DNA of 16,875 bases from Clostridiaceae bacterium (GCA_012727965.1 JAAYFZ010000380.1:1-16875), one strand, 5' to 3'; positions 1 through 6,559 are shown, counted from the stretch's first letter. Translations and numbers: made by a program. Notes: generated by a model from the letters alone, not told the origin.

Positions 1-492
1 GCGATAATCTACAATAATATCGTGGCTTAGCGGGTATGCTTCATGATCATACAGATGATCGAAGGTATCGGCGAAAATCTGATAGCTGACAGGGTCGATT
101 GCTGCGTTTACTTCATAGTTCCATTCGACACCTCTTGTGAGAGCAGTCTCAGATATATTTGAGCTGCCGACAAAAATTGCACTGGGTTTTATCTTGTATT
201 TGAAAAAATAGGCTTTTGGATGGAAGCTTGGTGAAGATCCGTTATATAACCTGACGCTGTTGTCACCGAGCAGGTCATATAGAGCAAGCAAGGCCGCTGG
301 ATCAGTTATATTCATGTAGGTACTGGTTAAAATCCGAACTGGTAAGCCAAGACTGACTGCCTGCTGGAGGATCGGTTGGATTCTCCGGAAGCCTGACATC
401 TTGATAAAAGAGACGATCAGATCAAGACCGATGCAATCTTCATCAATCGCTGAAAGATGCTGAAGGAGATTTGATGTCACAGCTCTCTTCAT
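1..492 (-). CDS. Partial PLD-like domain protein, probably N-terminus of a DEAD/DEAH helicase
   Basis: Only the first 164 codons are present; the frame is open to the left edge, so the C-terminal part is missing. The start is fixed by an ATG at 492 with an in-frame TAG three codons upstream and an AGGAGAGG ribosome binding site that lies inside the end of the preceding gene. The visible part has the PLD-type signature: His91-Pro-Lys93 followed by GSSN at residues 109-112. The Asp of a full HKD motif is not at its usual place (a Lys is there). This layout matches the N-terminal PLD-like domain of large superfamily 2 helicases that often end in a DUF3427 domain. That identity is inferred from family knowledge, because no helicase motif lies inside the window. 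It follows the methyltransferase gene by 6 bp, so the two are almost certainly co-transcribed. A stand-alone PLD-like nuclease is the main alternative. Confidence 0.72.
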   Translation of the reverse strand, partial: MKRAVTSNLLQHLSAIDEDCIGLDLIVSFIKMSGFRRIQPILQQAVSLGLPVRILTSTYMNITDPAALLALYDLLGDNSVRLYNGSSPSFHPKAYFFKYKIKPSAIFVGSSNISETALTRGVEWNYEVNAAIDPVSYQIFADTFDHLYDHEAYPLSHDIIVDYR

Positions 493-498
493 TGCTTG

Positions 499-1086
499 CT
501 AAACCTCTCCTATGGCACTGACCCATTGCTCGCCCGGACGATCAGGGCGAACATCCTCGGTTTCATATATGTAAATATTGCTAAATAAGTTTAGCTCTTT
601 CAGATATTGCTCGAGATGCGGCTGCGTGAAGCAGGTGAAAACTCTTCCATCTTTCTTATAGTCCTGCTCACGATTCTTGAACGACATAAAAAAATGTCCG
701 CCCGGCTTCAGCATGGCAGAGTATTTAGTAACAGCTGCGGCCAATCGCTCTCTTGGGATATGAAGCAGCGAAGCACAGGCCCAGATTCCATCATACTTTT
801 CGGTTGTTTCGAATTCTTCCAGGTCTGCCAGGATGGCGCGATCACCAATCAGTGATTTACAGTGGCGGATCATCTCACTGGAGGCATCTATTGCTGTAAC
901 ACGGAATCCCTGATTAATAAACCAGACACTATCCCGGCCTGAACCGCAGCCCAGGTCGAGGATGCTTGCGCCAGCAGATAAGCTGGTAGTGAACTTATCA
1001 AGCAAACACTTCATATCGGCCGTGCTTGTACCGTCAATGAAGGCTTGAGCATTATTATCGTAATACTTGATTGTCTCATAATCCAT
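499..1086 (-). CDS. Class I SAM-dependent methyltransferase
   Basis: This 195-residue protein has a single Rossmann-type methyltransferase domain. Motif I is ILDLGCGSGRD (residues 42-52), the acidic residue that would bind the SAM ribose is Asp67 in AIDAS, and the middle of the domain has WACASLLH (102-109) and LKPGG (126-130). This belongs to the broad Methyltransf_11/25 group, close in style to small TehB-like enzymes. The substrate cannot be read from the sequence. It has no target-recognition domain and no DPPY/NPPF-type catalytic motif of DNA adenine methylases, so DNA methylation is not indicated. Its stop is 6 bp before the start of the PLD-domain gene and it carries that gene's ribosome binding site, which implies a joint function. 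A promoter with an extended -10 lies just upstream (1134-1142), and a GGAG sits about 10 bases before the ATG. Confidence 0.88.
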   Translation of the reverse strand: MDYETIKYYDNNAQAFIDGTSTADMKCLLDKFTTSLSAGASILDLGCGSGRDSVWFINQGFRVTAIDASSEMIRHCKSLIGDRAILADLEEFETTEKYDGIWACASLLHIPRERLAAAVTKYSAMLKPGGHFFMSFKNREQDYKKDGRVFTCFTQPHLEQYLKELNLFSNIYIYETEDVRPDRPGEQWVSAIGEV

Positions 1087-1133
1087 GTTGACAGAACTCC
1101 AAACACCAGAACTTAGATTAATAGTTTATAGTG

Positions 1134-1142
1134 ATTATATCA
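1134..1142 (-). promoter_or_regulatory. Extended -10 promoter of the methyltransferase/PLD gene pair
   Basis: Read on the minus strand the bases give TGATATAAT, an extended -10 (TG-N-TATAAT), about 48 bases upstream of the methyltransferase ATG. No good -35 is seen 16-18 bases upstream, as expected for extended -10 promoters. The element sits inside the small palindrome GTGATATAATCAC, so a regulator could bind there. It would separate this pair from hipBA transcription. Confidence 0.5.
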
Positions 1143-1161
1143 CTTTTTTAAGTTCCATCTG

Positions 1162-2292
1162 CTAATTAATATATTCACGCAAATGACTGTAGACACATTC
1201 CTGAACCTGATCCACTATACTATTTGCTCGTCTGGTATTTATGCCAATGGTTTTCGCGACCTCCATGATTTCTGTTTTGCTTGGATTTTTCCCATTGCCA
1301 TTAATCGTTGTGGCATGTTCGCCGCCGATTGAATTACTGTGAGTTAGATCATAGGCAGGAGATAATTGCCATGAAGAAGCATCTTCATGGTAAATATATG
1401 AGAAGTTTTTCGCGTGGTCGTCTCTGTTATGGGCAAATACGTTGAAGCACATCAGCCGAAACAGGTGTTCGCATTCTGACATACTACTTGTAAGCTGCAA
1501 GGTTAGGCGCATCAACAAGTTGTAATCTAAGTTAGGAATGCGATGAGAAGTCTCAAGAAGAGCGGCAGACGAAATCATATGAATTTTATTATCTGCAGAA
1601 CCCTGACAATTTCTATCAAATCGTCTTGTTCCGAAATAGCCCTCTGTGGTTTCAGACGGCAAAAGTCTTACCTCTTCCATTCTTATACCACAGTTTTTAG
1701 CACATAAGGCATAATCATATTCTTGTTTTCCGATAATCGGAGAATCATGTGTAGATGGAAACTTGATGATCCAGTCTTCACCATCAACTTTCGTAAGAAT
1801 TTTAGGTCTGGTACCGCCAGAAGAGCCACCCAATACAAACAATTTATCCAACTCGTTTGAATATTCTGCTTTTAGGACTTTTGCACACTCTGCAGCGATT
1901 TCATCCAACGAAAGGTCATTTGTACTTTCTCTTATGTTAATTTCTGGTCTATAGACCAGGGCCCCCATTCCAGACTCTCCAACAATCGCTAGCCGCTGCA
2001 TTGGACCCACAGTGTGCGGGTTAAGTTTGTTTCTTAGCATGAGTCTGTCGACGAGTAGCCGCCCCCAGCCATCGGGAAGGCTATCCGCGAACACTCCAAA
2101 TAAACCATAAAAGTTATTGGACTTTGGAATGAATACTTTCTTTTCAAGCGGAAGAGAGATTGGACTGATCGAAAAACCATCAACGAGCCATTCTGTCGTA
2201 TATTCAAACACAGCTGATGCATTATTGTACCAGGCCATTGTCCCGACCTGTCGATTATCATAATATACAGCTAACCTATTAATTTCATTCAT
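1162..2292 (-). CDS. hipA: HipA-family serine/threonine kinase toxin
   Basis: HipA proteins are kinase-fold toxins; the E. coli enzyme phosphorylates glutamyl-tRNA synthetase and causes growth arrest. This 376-residue protein has the HipA N-terminal subdomain (about 5-110, with FADSLPDGWGR at 69-78), a glycine-rich loop GGSSGGTRPK (155-164), a lysine in WIIKFPS (Lys177), the catalytic loop HNRDDHAKN (288-296, catalytic Asp291) and the metal-binding SPAYDL (Asp314). All key kinase residues are present, so it should be active. The ATG at 2292 is preferred over an upstream in-frame ATG because it follows GAGGAGG with good spacing and overlaps the end of hipB by 8 bases (ATGAATGA), a translational-coupling layout. 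It is somewhat shorter than E. coli HipA (440 residues). Its target here is unknown. Confidence 0.93.
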   Translation of the reverse strand: MNEINRLAVYYDNRQVGTMAWYNNASAVFEYTTEWLVDGFSISPISLPLEKKVFIPKSNNFYGLFGVFADSLPDGWGRLLVDRLMLRNKLNPHTVGPMQRLAIVGESGMGALVYRPEINIRESTNDLSLDEIAAECAKVLKAEYSNELDKLFVLGGSSGGTRPKILTKVDGEDWIIKFPSTHDSPIIGKQEYDYALCAKNCGIRMEEVRLLPSETTEGYFGTRRFDRNCQGSADNKIHMISSAALLETSHRIPNLDYNLLMRLTLQLTSSMSECEHLFRLMCFNVFAHNRDDHAKNFSYIYHEDASSWQLSPAYDLTHSNSIGGEHATTINGNGKNPSKTEIMEVAKTIGINTRRANSIVDQVQECVYSHLREYIN

Positions 2293-2557
2293 TAAATGCC
2301 TCCTCAATTGATAGCAGAGGCATATTAGAGAATAATGACTCAAGTTCATTTTCCAGATCCAGAGCAATTGCCAGCTTGGTCAAAGAAACCAGAGAGATGT
2401 CTCCGGTCTGTTCGAAGCGCTTTAACGAACCTAGGCTGACACCAGACTTAACGCTTAGATCTTTTTGAGAGATCCTCCTGCGTTTTCTGATTTTAACTAA
2501 GCGTTCGGCAATCCCTTTGTTAATCTCACCAGGAGTTTGTTGAAATAAGTTTATCAT
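2285..2557 (-). CDS. hipB: HipB-like antitoxin, XRE-family DNA-binding protein
   Basis: This 90-residue protein has one helix-turn-helix domain of the XRE/Cro type at about residues 16-70 (RISQKDLSVKSGVSLGSLKRFEQTG is split here across the two helices, roughly 29-53). It lies directly upstream of hipA and overlaps it by 8 bases, the standard hipBA order. The family role is to bind and neutralise HipA and to repress the operon. Palindromes around its promoter and at its start codon fit autorepression. The ribosome binding site is weak: only a GGG-rich stretch well upstream of the ATG, while hipA has a strong GAGGAGG. The start is the first ATG of the frame and no better-supported start was seen. 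Confidence 0.9.
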   Translation of the reverse strand: MINLFQQTPGEINKGIAERLVKIRKRRRISQKDLSVKSGVSLGSLKRFEQTGDISLVSLTKLAIALDLENELESLFSNMPLLSIEEAFNE

Positions 2558-2669
2558 GCTAATATATTAGCCCAAACCCGACAATTTAGCAATAATAGAT
2601 AATATATTATTCCTTATCAGGATATTTGTCAGGAAATTTATGCATAATATATTATTTAAAATATATTAT
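2558..2669. promoter_or_regulatory. AT-rich palindromes, probable HipB operators
   Basis: Four copies of the core AATATATT occur in 112 bases. The palindrome GCTAATATATTAGC (2558-2571) abuts the hipB start codon. ATAATATATTAT occurs exactly at 2599-2610, over the -10, and again at 2644-2655. A one-mismatch form lies at about 2658-2669. Such repeated sites at a hipBA promoter fit autorepression by HipB. The sequence differs from the E. coli operator (TATCC-N8-GGATA), and the AT-rich base composition makes chance matches easier, so the call is inferential. Confidence 0.5.
2604..2632 (-). promoter_or_regulatory. hipBA promoter
   Basis: On the minus strand there is a -35 CTGACA (2632-2627), a 17-base spacer and a -10 TAATAT (2609-2604). 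Transcription would begin near 2597, giving a leader of about 40 bases before the hipB ATG at 2557. The -10 lies inside one of the palindromes described separately, so a bound HipB dimer would cover it. Confidence 0.6.
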
Positions 2670-2671
2670 TA

Positions 2672-3622
2672 TCAGCCAAGAAATAGTTGAACCCAGTATC
2701 TATAACCATTTACTTCGTAGATACCAATAGCCATAGACTTAAATGAGGGGGATTCGATATTGGCTCGATGGCCATCAGAATTTAGCCACGCCTCCAGTAC
2801 GCGCTCTGCAGTATAGCTTGCAGGCATCATCGCAAGATTCTCGCCGGCCGCCATATAGCTGACACCCATTTGATTAAGCAGATCAAACGGACTGCTGCCG
2901 TCTGGTCGTTCATGATCAAATTTTACTGATGACTCTTGGGCTCTGATTGCGGCAGCTTCTGCTGCCGCACCGCTTGCTAGTGACAAGGATGCAAGCCCTT
3001 TGCTCTGACGATGATTGTTAACAGCAGTCAGCAGGGCCTGAATTTCCTGACTATATACTGGTCTGGCTGGCGCTGCAGTGGTTGTTGGCGCAGCTGTAGT
3101 AGGCGCAGCAGTTGTCGGTGCGGCCGTAGTTGGCGCAGCTGTAGTTGGTGCAACCGTAGTAGGTGCGGTCGTCGGCTTAGCTGTAGTTGGAGCGGCTGTT
3201 GTGGTTTGTTTGGTGGTTGTCGGAGCGGCTGTGGTTGTCACAATTGTTGTCGGCTCCGTTATCTCTTCTGCTGCAATTGTTTTAGATGATGTTTCATCCG
3301 GCAATTTATCGGATTCCTTCATCTCTTCGAATACTCTTGTTCTAGCTTCGCGCTCGGCAAAATGTGATCGTCCGTCTATTTGCCAATCATTCTCTAGAAG
3401 AGTTTCAGTTTGTTCTTTCTTATTGTAGTCATTTAGTGGAACCAGATGACCTACAGAAATCGCAGCAGTAGTAATAATTACCACACTGATCAGCAGAATA
3501 AATGCAACAGAGCCTGCTCCGTTATGGAGTCGGCTTTTGCCAGTATAAATTTTGTCTATGGGGTTTTGACTGTCTTGATTTTTGTTTTTATCAATATTAG
3601 TGTTTTTACTCAACCGGTTCAT
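2672..3622 (-). CDS. Membrane-anchored CAP/SCP-domain protein with Pro/Thr/Ala spacer
   Basis: This 316-residue protein has a polar, lysine-rich N-terminus, one transmembrane segment (about 37-60, signal-anchor type), a charged linker, a Pro/Thr/Ala-rich spacer (about 121-186, repeats of APTTA type) and a C-terminal CAP domain (190-316). Typical CAP features are FDHERPDG (235-242), AGENLAM (259-265), AWLNSDGHRANI (278-289) and the final YWVQLFLG. The CAP domain should sit outside the cell, held away from the membrane by the spacer. Bacterial CAP proteins of this YkwD-like type have no firmly assigned activity. The ATG at 3622 has AGAGGT directly against it, with no spacer; a TTG three codons later would have better spacing, so the true start may be there. 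A promoter lies about 90 bases upstream. It is transcribed apart from hipBA, which has its own promoter. Confidence 0.9.
   Translation of the reverse strand: MNRLSKNTNIDKNKNQDSQNPIDKIYTGKSRLHNGAGSVAFILLISVVIITTAAISVGHLVPLNDYNKKEQTETLLENDWQIDGRSHFAEREARTRVFEEMKESDKLPDETSSKTIAAEEITEPTTIVTTTAAPTTTKQTTTAAPTTAKPTTAPTTVAPTTAAPTTAAPTTAAPTTAAPTTTAAPARPVYSQEIQALLTAVNNHRQSKGLASLSLASGAAAEAAAIRAQESSVKFDHERPDGSSPFDLLNQMGVSYMAAGENLAMMPASYTAERVLEAWLNSDGHRANIESPSFKSMAIGIYEVNGYRYWVQLFLG
3065..3262 (-). repeat. Degenerate 15-bp tandem repeats encoding the APTTA spacer
   Basis: This stretch encodes residues 121-186 of the CAP protein. In the core (about residues 159-184) the five-residue unit APTTA repeats with few changes, made of 15-base units that differ mainly at third codon positions. 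The repeats therefore look maintained at protein level while the DNA has drifted. Length variation between strains would be expected. Confidence 0.8.
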
Positions 3623-3710
3623 ACCTCTATACCTGGCGACGCGGAACTATTTCCTGCGTTTTATGTCATACAAAAAGTCCATGAGCGTAGTTTGACGCAA
3701 TCACGGACTG

Positions 3711-3739
3711 AGTTTAGCAGACGAATTTCTTTCAGTCAA
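3711..3739 (-). promoter_or_regulatory. Promoter of the CAP-protein gene
   Basis: On the minus strand TTGACT (3739-3734) and TAAACT (3716-3711) are separated by 17 bases. The leader to the ATG at 3622 would be about 80 bases. The match is good at -35 and moderate at -10. Confidence 0.45.
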
Positions 3740-3754
3740 CAATTAAACATAATT

Positions 3755-4405
3755 TTAATTAAGGAAAAACACAATTGCAATAAAGTGGCTTATTGCGCCA
3801 GCATTAACGAAGAAGTGCCAGACGACATGTGCATAACGTTTCTCGAGAGCGAAGAATATGATGCCGACCGTGTAGAAGATACCACCTGCGAGAACAAGCC
3901 ATATGCAGGCAGGGTGTGCACGGGCAGCAAAGAGCGGGAAACAAACAACGATAGCCCAGCCCATCGCCAGGTAAAGCGAGATCGAGAAGATCCAGGACAA
4001 AAGATTTTTCTTGAAACTGAGGCTCTTGAAGATCACACCGACTAGAACTAGTGACCATTCAACCGCAAGGATGATCCAACCTGCGCGGCCGCCGATTACG
4101 GATAATACTAGTGGTGTATAGCTGCCTGCGATGGCGAAAAAGATCGACATATGATCGAGACGGTTGAGGATACGCTTGTATTTGCTGCTTGCAGGCACTC
4201 CATGATAAAGAGCAGAAGACGAGAACATCAAAATAAGGCAAAGAATGAAAATGCCTACTCCGAGACCATCACGCAGCGCCATTTTTCCGGCTTGTCTTAT
4301 GACATGCATAAGAACCAGCGGCATAGTAAGCAATAACAATATAGCCATCCCGCCATGTGTCACTGAGTTCCATCTCTCTTCAATTCTGCTCTGTGGTCTC
4401 GACAT
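3755..4405 (-). CDS. Hemolysin III / PAQR-family integral membrane protein
   Basis: This 216-residue, very hydrophobic protein has about seven transmembrane segments and the conserved PAQR (Hly-III, YqfA/TrhA) motifs: EERWNSVTHG near the N-terminus, SSALYHG (about 62-68), LNRLDH (80-85) and HVVWHFFVNAGAISH near the C-terminus. The His of SALYH, the Asp of LDH and the two C-terminal His residues match the likely metal-binding set of the family. Members act in membrane homeostasis in some bacteria; the hemolysin name is historical and does not show toxicity here. The ATG at 4405 follows AGAGGT with normal spacing, and a consensus -10 (TATAAT) lies about 25 bases upstream. It points the same way as the CAP gene but a separate promoter lies between them. 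Confidence 0.93.
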   Translation of the reverse strand: MSRPQSRIEERWNSVTHGGMAILLLLTMPLVLMHVIRQAGKMALRDGLGVGIFILCLILMFSSSALYHGVPASSKYKRILNRLDHMSIFFAIAGSYTPLVLSVIGGRAGWIILAVEWSLVLVGVIFKSLSFKKNLLSWIFSISLYLAMGWAIVVCFPLFAARAHPACIWLVLAGGIFYTVGIIFFALEKRYAHVVWHFFVNAGAISHFIAIVFFLN

Positions 4406-4429
4406 ATTTTACCTCTTCTCCATGATTTC

Positions 4430-4435
4430 ATTATA
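4430..4435 (-). promoter_or_regulatory. -10 element of the hemolysin III gene
   Basis: The minus strand reads TATAAT, a perfect -10, with transcription expected near 4423, 18 bases before the ATG. The -35 region is poor (TGGCGA at a 16-base spacing), so only the -10 is called. Confidence 0.4.
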
Positions 4436-4596
4436 GACCTTTTGGGTTGAATCGCCATTACTCTACTACATGGTTATCATTATTATGTGTCAAAGTATAG
4501 CAGATGAAATTGTCTTATGCAAGCCTGATGCTTAAGTTTATGCATGGTATTTTGAATGTGTTTTGTTTAGCAATTGATAAATTTCCTCGTGTCCTG

Positions 4597-4605
4597 TGAT
4601 ACAAT
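4597..4605 (+). promoter_or_regulatory. Extended -10 promoter of the hydrogenase operon
   Basis: TGATACAAT is an extended -10 (TG-N-TACAAT). A TTGATA at 4574-4579 is the nearest -35-like hexamer but its 20-base spacing is too long. Transcription would start near 4612, leaving about 40 bases before the ATG of the NuoE-like gene. Confidence 0.5.
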
Positions 4606-4654
4606 TAGGAGGCAGATAACAGCAGATATATTATTGTCAGGAGGGACTTATCCC

Positions 4655-4933
4655 ATGCCAAAAATTAAGGTCGACGTATGTGCCGGAACTCATTGCACCA
4701 TGATGGGATCGATGGATATTATCAACTCGATCGAGAGTCTGATCGAACTCGAGCAATTGAGTGGTGATTGTGAAGTGATTATAAATCCCGTACCCTGCAA
4801 CAGTCTTTGTGAGCATGGACAATATTCGCCGATAGTGTCGATTAACGGCCGTATGTTCAAGCGGGCTGACAGCGAGACCATTATGTCTGAAATACTCGAT
4901 ATCATTCGTGCAGAGGGCTGTTTAGAGAAGTAA
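4655..4933 (+). CDS. NuoE-like thioredoxin-fold [2Fe-2S] ferredoxin, hydrogenase-associated
   Basis: This 92-residue protein has four cysteines in the NuoE/[2Fe-2S] thioredoxin-like ferredoxin pattern: Cys9-x4-Cys14 near the N-terminus and Cys48-x3-Cys52 in NPVPCNSLC. Cys39 and Cys89 are extra. In multi-subunit hydrogenases and NADH dehydrogenases this fold passes electrons between a flavin subunit and other clusters; here no flavin subunit is next to it. The start at 4655 is chosen because it follows AGGAGGG with a 9-base spacer; the frame extends upstream but that part covers the promoter. The gene lies 63 bp before the [FeFe] hydrogenase on the same strand, so it is probably an electron-transfer partner or part of that enzyme. 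The partner role is inferred from position. Confidence 0.88.
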   Translation: MPKIKVDVCAGTHCTMMGSMDIINSIESLIELEQLSGDCEVIINPVPCNSLCEHGQYSPIVSINGRMFKRADSETIMSEILDIIRAEGCLEK

Positions 4934-4946
4934 TTCTACTTATGGA

Positions 4947-4972
4947 TCTCTCCGGCTCTAATACCGGCGAGA
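4947..4972 (+). other. Intercistronic hairpin between ferredoxin and hydrogenase genes
   Basis: TCTC-T-CCGG pairs with CCGG-C-GAGA around an 8-base loop, with one internal mismatch. No T-run follows, so it is not an intrinsic terminator. It may stabilise or process the mRNA between the two genes. Confidence 0.4.
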
Positions 4973-4996
4973 ATATTGTTTATTAAGGAGAGCTAA

Positions 4997-6499
4997 ATGC
5001 GCGGTTTATTCACACCTATCACCAAAATCCGCCGTCAGGTTTTTACCGAGGTAGCGCGCTTCGCTTATGAGCGCGAACTTGATAAAACGGATTTTGCTTT
5101 CTTCTATGAATCTTCATATAGGATCATTCCCGGCGAACAGCCACAATATAGAGACAGTGTTTTCAAAGAGCGTGCTATCATCCGTGAACGCATCAGAATG
5201 GCTCTCGGACTCGGAATGAGACCGGTAGATCGCCATCATGCACTGACGGAGGATATGAAGGCTGCCGATACCACGGGCAAGTGTCTGGCTGAACCACTGG
5301 TAAATGTTATTCCCTTCGCCTGTGAAGCATGCCCGACAGATCAGTTTTTTGTGACAAATAACTGTCGCAAGTGTCTGGCACACCCTTGTACATCAGTATG
5401 CCCGGTAAAAGCCATCACCATCGGCAAGAATGCGGCAATTATTGATATGGATAAATGTATCAAGTGTGGACGCTGTGTTCAGGCCTGCCCTTATAATGCG
5501 ATAGTCCGTTTCGGCCGTCCTTGTGCTGAAGCCTGTGGTGCTGACGCGATAGATAGCGACGAATTAGGACGTGCGAAGATCAACCAGGATAAATGCGTAG
5601 CCTGCGGACTATGTATCGTCAGCTGTCCTTTTGCCGCTATAGCTGATAAATCGGAAATATTCCAGTTGATTACGGCGATCAGACGCGGCGAAAAAGTCTA
5701 TGCGGAAATAGCTCCGTCCTTCGTCGGCCAGTTCGGTCCTCTGGCAACGCCAGGCAAAATAGTTGCAGCTCTCAAGGTGCTTGGTTTCAAGGATGTTCTT
5801 GAAGTAGGTCTCGGAGCTGATGTTGGCTCAATCCACGAGGCCAGCGAATATTTGGCAAATGTACCGGATAAGCAGGATTTCCTCGGAACCAGCTGTTGTA
5901 CATCATGGGAGGCTTTTGCTGTTGGTACACAGCCGGAGCTGGCGGATTGTATCTCGAGCTCACATACGCCGATGGTGGCTACCGCTCAGAAGATCAAGGA
6001 AATCGAACCTGAAGCCAAGGTCGTATTCATCGGGCCTTGTGTTGCTAAAAAGCGCGAAGGACTAGAGGATGAAGTCAAGCCATATATTGATTATGTTATA
6101 ACTTTTGAAGAGCTGATGGGTATGCTCGGAGCTCGTGATATCGAATGGCAGGAACTGGAAGAAGATAAATTTACTACTCTGGCTTCGAGAGACGGGCGTG
6201 GCTACGCCGTCGCCGGCGGGGTCGCTCAGGCGATCGTCGATTGCATCAAGAAGGATAAACCGGAGCTTGAGGTTGAGGTCGAGAAGGCAGATACACTCAA
6301 GGAATGTAAAAAAATGCTGCTCAAGGCAAAAGCCGGCAAGTGTCATGGTCATATACTCGAGGGAATGGCTTGTCCGGGCGGCTGTGTCGGCGGTCCGGGA
6401 ACTCTCATGCCGATACCGAGGGCAGGAGCTGCCGTTAAGGCTTTTGCCAATGAGAGTCCCTTGGAGACTGCTCTGGATAATCCATCCGCTGCCGACTGA
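4997..6499 (+). CDS. [FeFe] hydrogenase, group B-like, ferredoxin-type domains plus H-cluster domain
   Basis: This 500-residue enzyme should make H2 from reduced ferredoxin, or the reverse, in the cytoplasm. The N-terminal part (about 1-95) resembles the conserved leader of group B enzymes. Then come cysteine clusters for iron-sulfur centres: Cys109/112, Cys123-126-131-135, Cys154-157-160-164 and Cys200-203-206-210, with Cys176/180 extra. The H-cluster domain has L1 TSCCTSW (298-304), L2 GPCVAK (346-351) with Glu354, and L3 EGMACPGGC (455-463). The four expected H-cluster ligands are Cys301, Cys348, Cys459 and Cys463, and Cys300 would be the proton-transfer cysteine. L1 lacks the usual Pro after CC, and L2 lacks the usual Met before PC. 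AAGGAG lies 6 bases before the ATG. The 63-bp gap from the NuoE-like gene suggests one operon. The hydG/hydE/hydF maturases are not in the window. Confidence 0.95.
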   Translation: MRGLFTPITKIRRQVFTEVARFAYERELDKTDFAFFYESSYRIIPGEQPQYRDSVFKERAIIRERIRMALGLGMRPVDRHHALTEDMKAADTTGKCLAEPLVNVIPFACEACPTDQFFVTNNCRKCLAHPCTSVCPVKAITIGKNAAIIDMDKCIKCGRCVQACPYNAIVRFGRPCAEACGADAIDSDELGRAKINQDKCVACGLCIVSCPFAAIADKSEIFQLITAIRRGEKVYAEIAPSFVGQFGPLATPGKIVAALKVLGFKDVLEVGLGADVGSIHEASEYLANVPDKQDFLGTSCCTSWEAFAVGTQPELADCISSSHTPMVATAQKIKEIEPEAKVVFIGPCVAKKREGLEDEVKPYIDYVITFEELMGMLGARDIEWQELEEDKFTTLASRDGRGYAVAGGVAQAIVDCIKKDKPELEVEVEKADTLKECKKMLLKAKAGKCHGHILEGMACPGGCVGGPGTLMPIPRAGAAVKAFANESPLETALDNPSAAD

Positions 6500-6529
6500 A
6501 ACACCTCCGGCCAGGATGGCGCTTGTGTT
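6500..6529 (+). terminator. Weak interrupted hairpin after the hydrogenase gene
   Basis: AACAC (6500-6504) pairs with GTGTT (6525-6529), and inside it GCC pairs with GGC around a short loop. No T-run follows, so termination here would be inefficient or factor-dependent. It begins directly after the stop codon. Confidence 0.2.
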
Positions 6530-6553
6530 ACATAAGCAACGACCTCATTGCTG

Positions 6554-6559
6554 TATAAT
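6554..6559 (+). promoter_or_regulatory. -10 element of the enolase gene
   Basis: A perfect TATAAT preceded by TG. No -35 close to consensus is seen at 16-18 bases upstream. Transcription would start near 6566 and the leader would hold the hairpin at 6582-6596. Confidence 0.45.

Noticed and set aside
130..137. LSKGNQQK signature in the ABC ATPase (protein residues 130-137) as a degenerate, inactive motif
   Set aside because: This form is usual in the NatA/YhaQ group, and Walker A, Walker B and switch His are intact. The coordinates given here are protein residues.
3078..3428. Open frame of 116 codons on the plus strand opposite the CAP gene, rich in Val/Ala/Gly
   Set aside because: It is the reverse-strand shadow of the APTTA coding repeats, with no ribosome binding site and no family resemblance.
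3724..3754. AATTAAA...TTTAATT inverted repeat after the hemolysin III gene as a terminator
   Set aside because: The stem is wholly A/T and no T-run follows in the right direction, so it is too weak to call.
3446..4045. Long plus-strand open frame of 199 codons across the CAP/hemolysin III junction
   Set aside because: It lies opposite two well-supported genes and their promoter, and its protein has no recognisable domain or membrane pattern.
4513..4535. Short inverted repeat (AAGC...GCTT) upstream of the hydrogenase operon as a riboswitch or operator
   Set aside because: The stem is only four bases and it lies upstream of the proposed promoter; no conserved riboswitch core was recognised.
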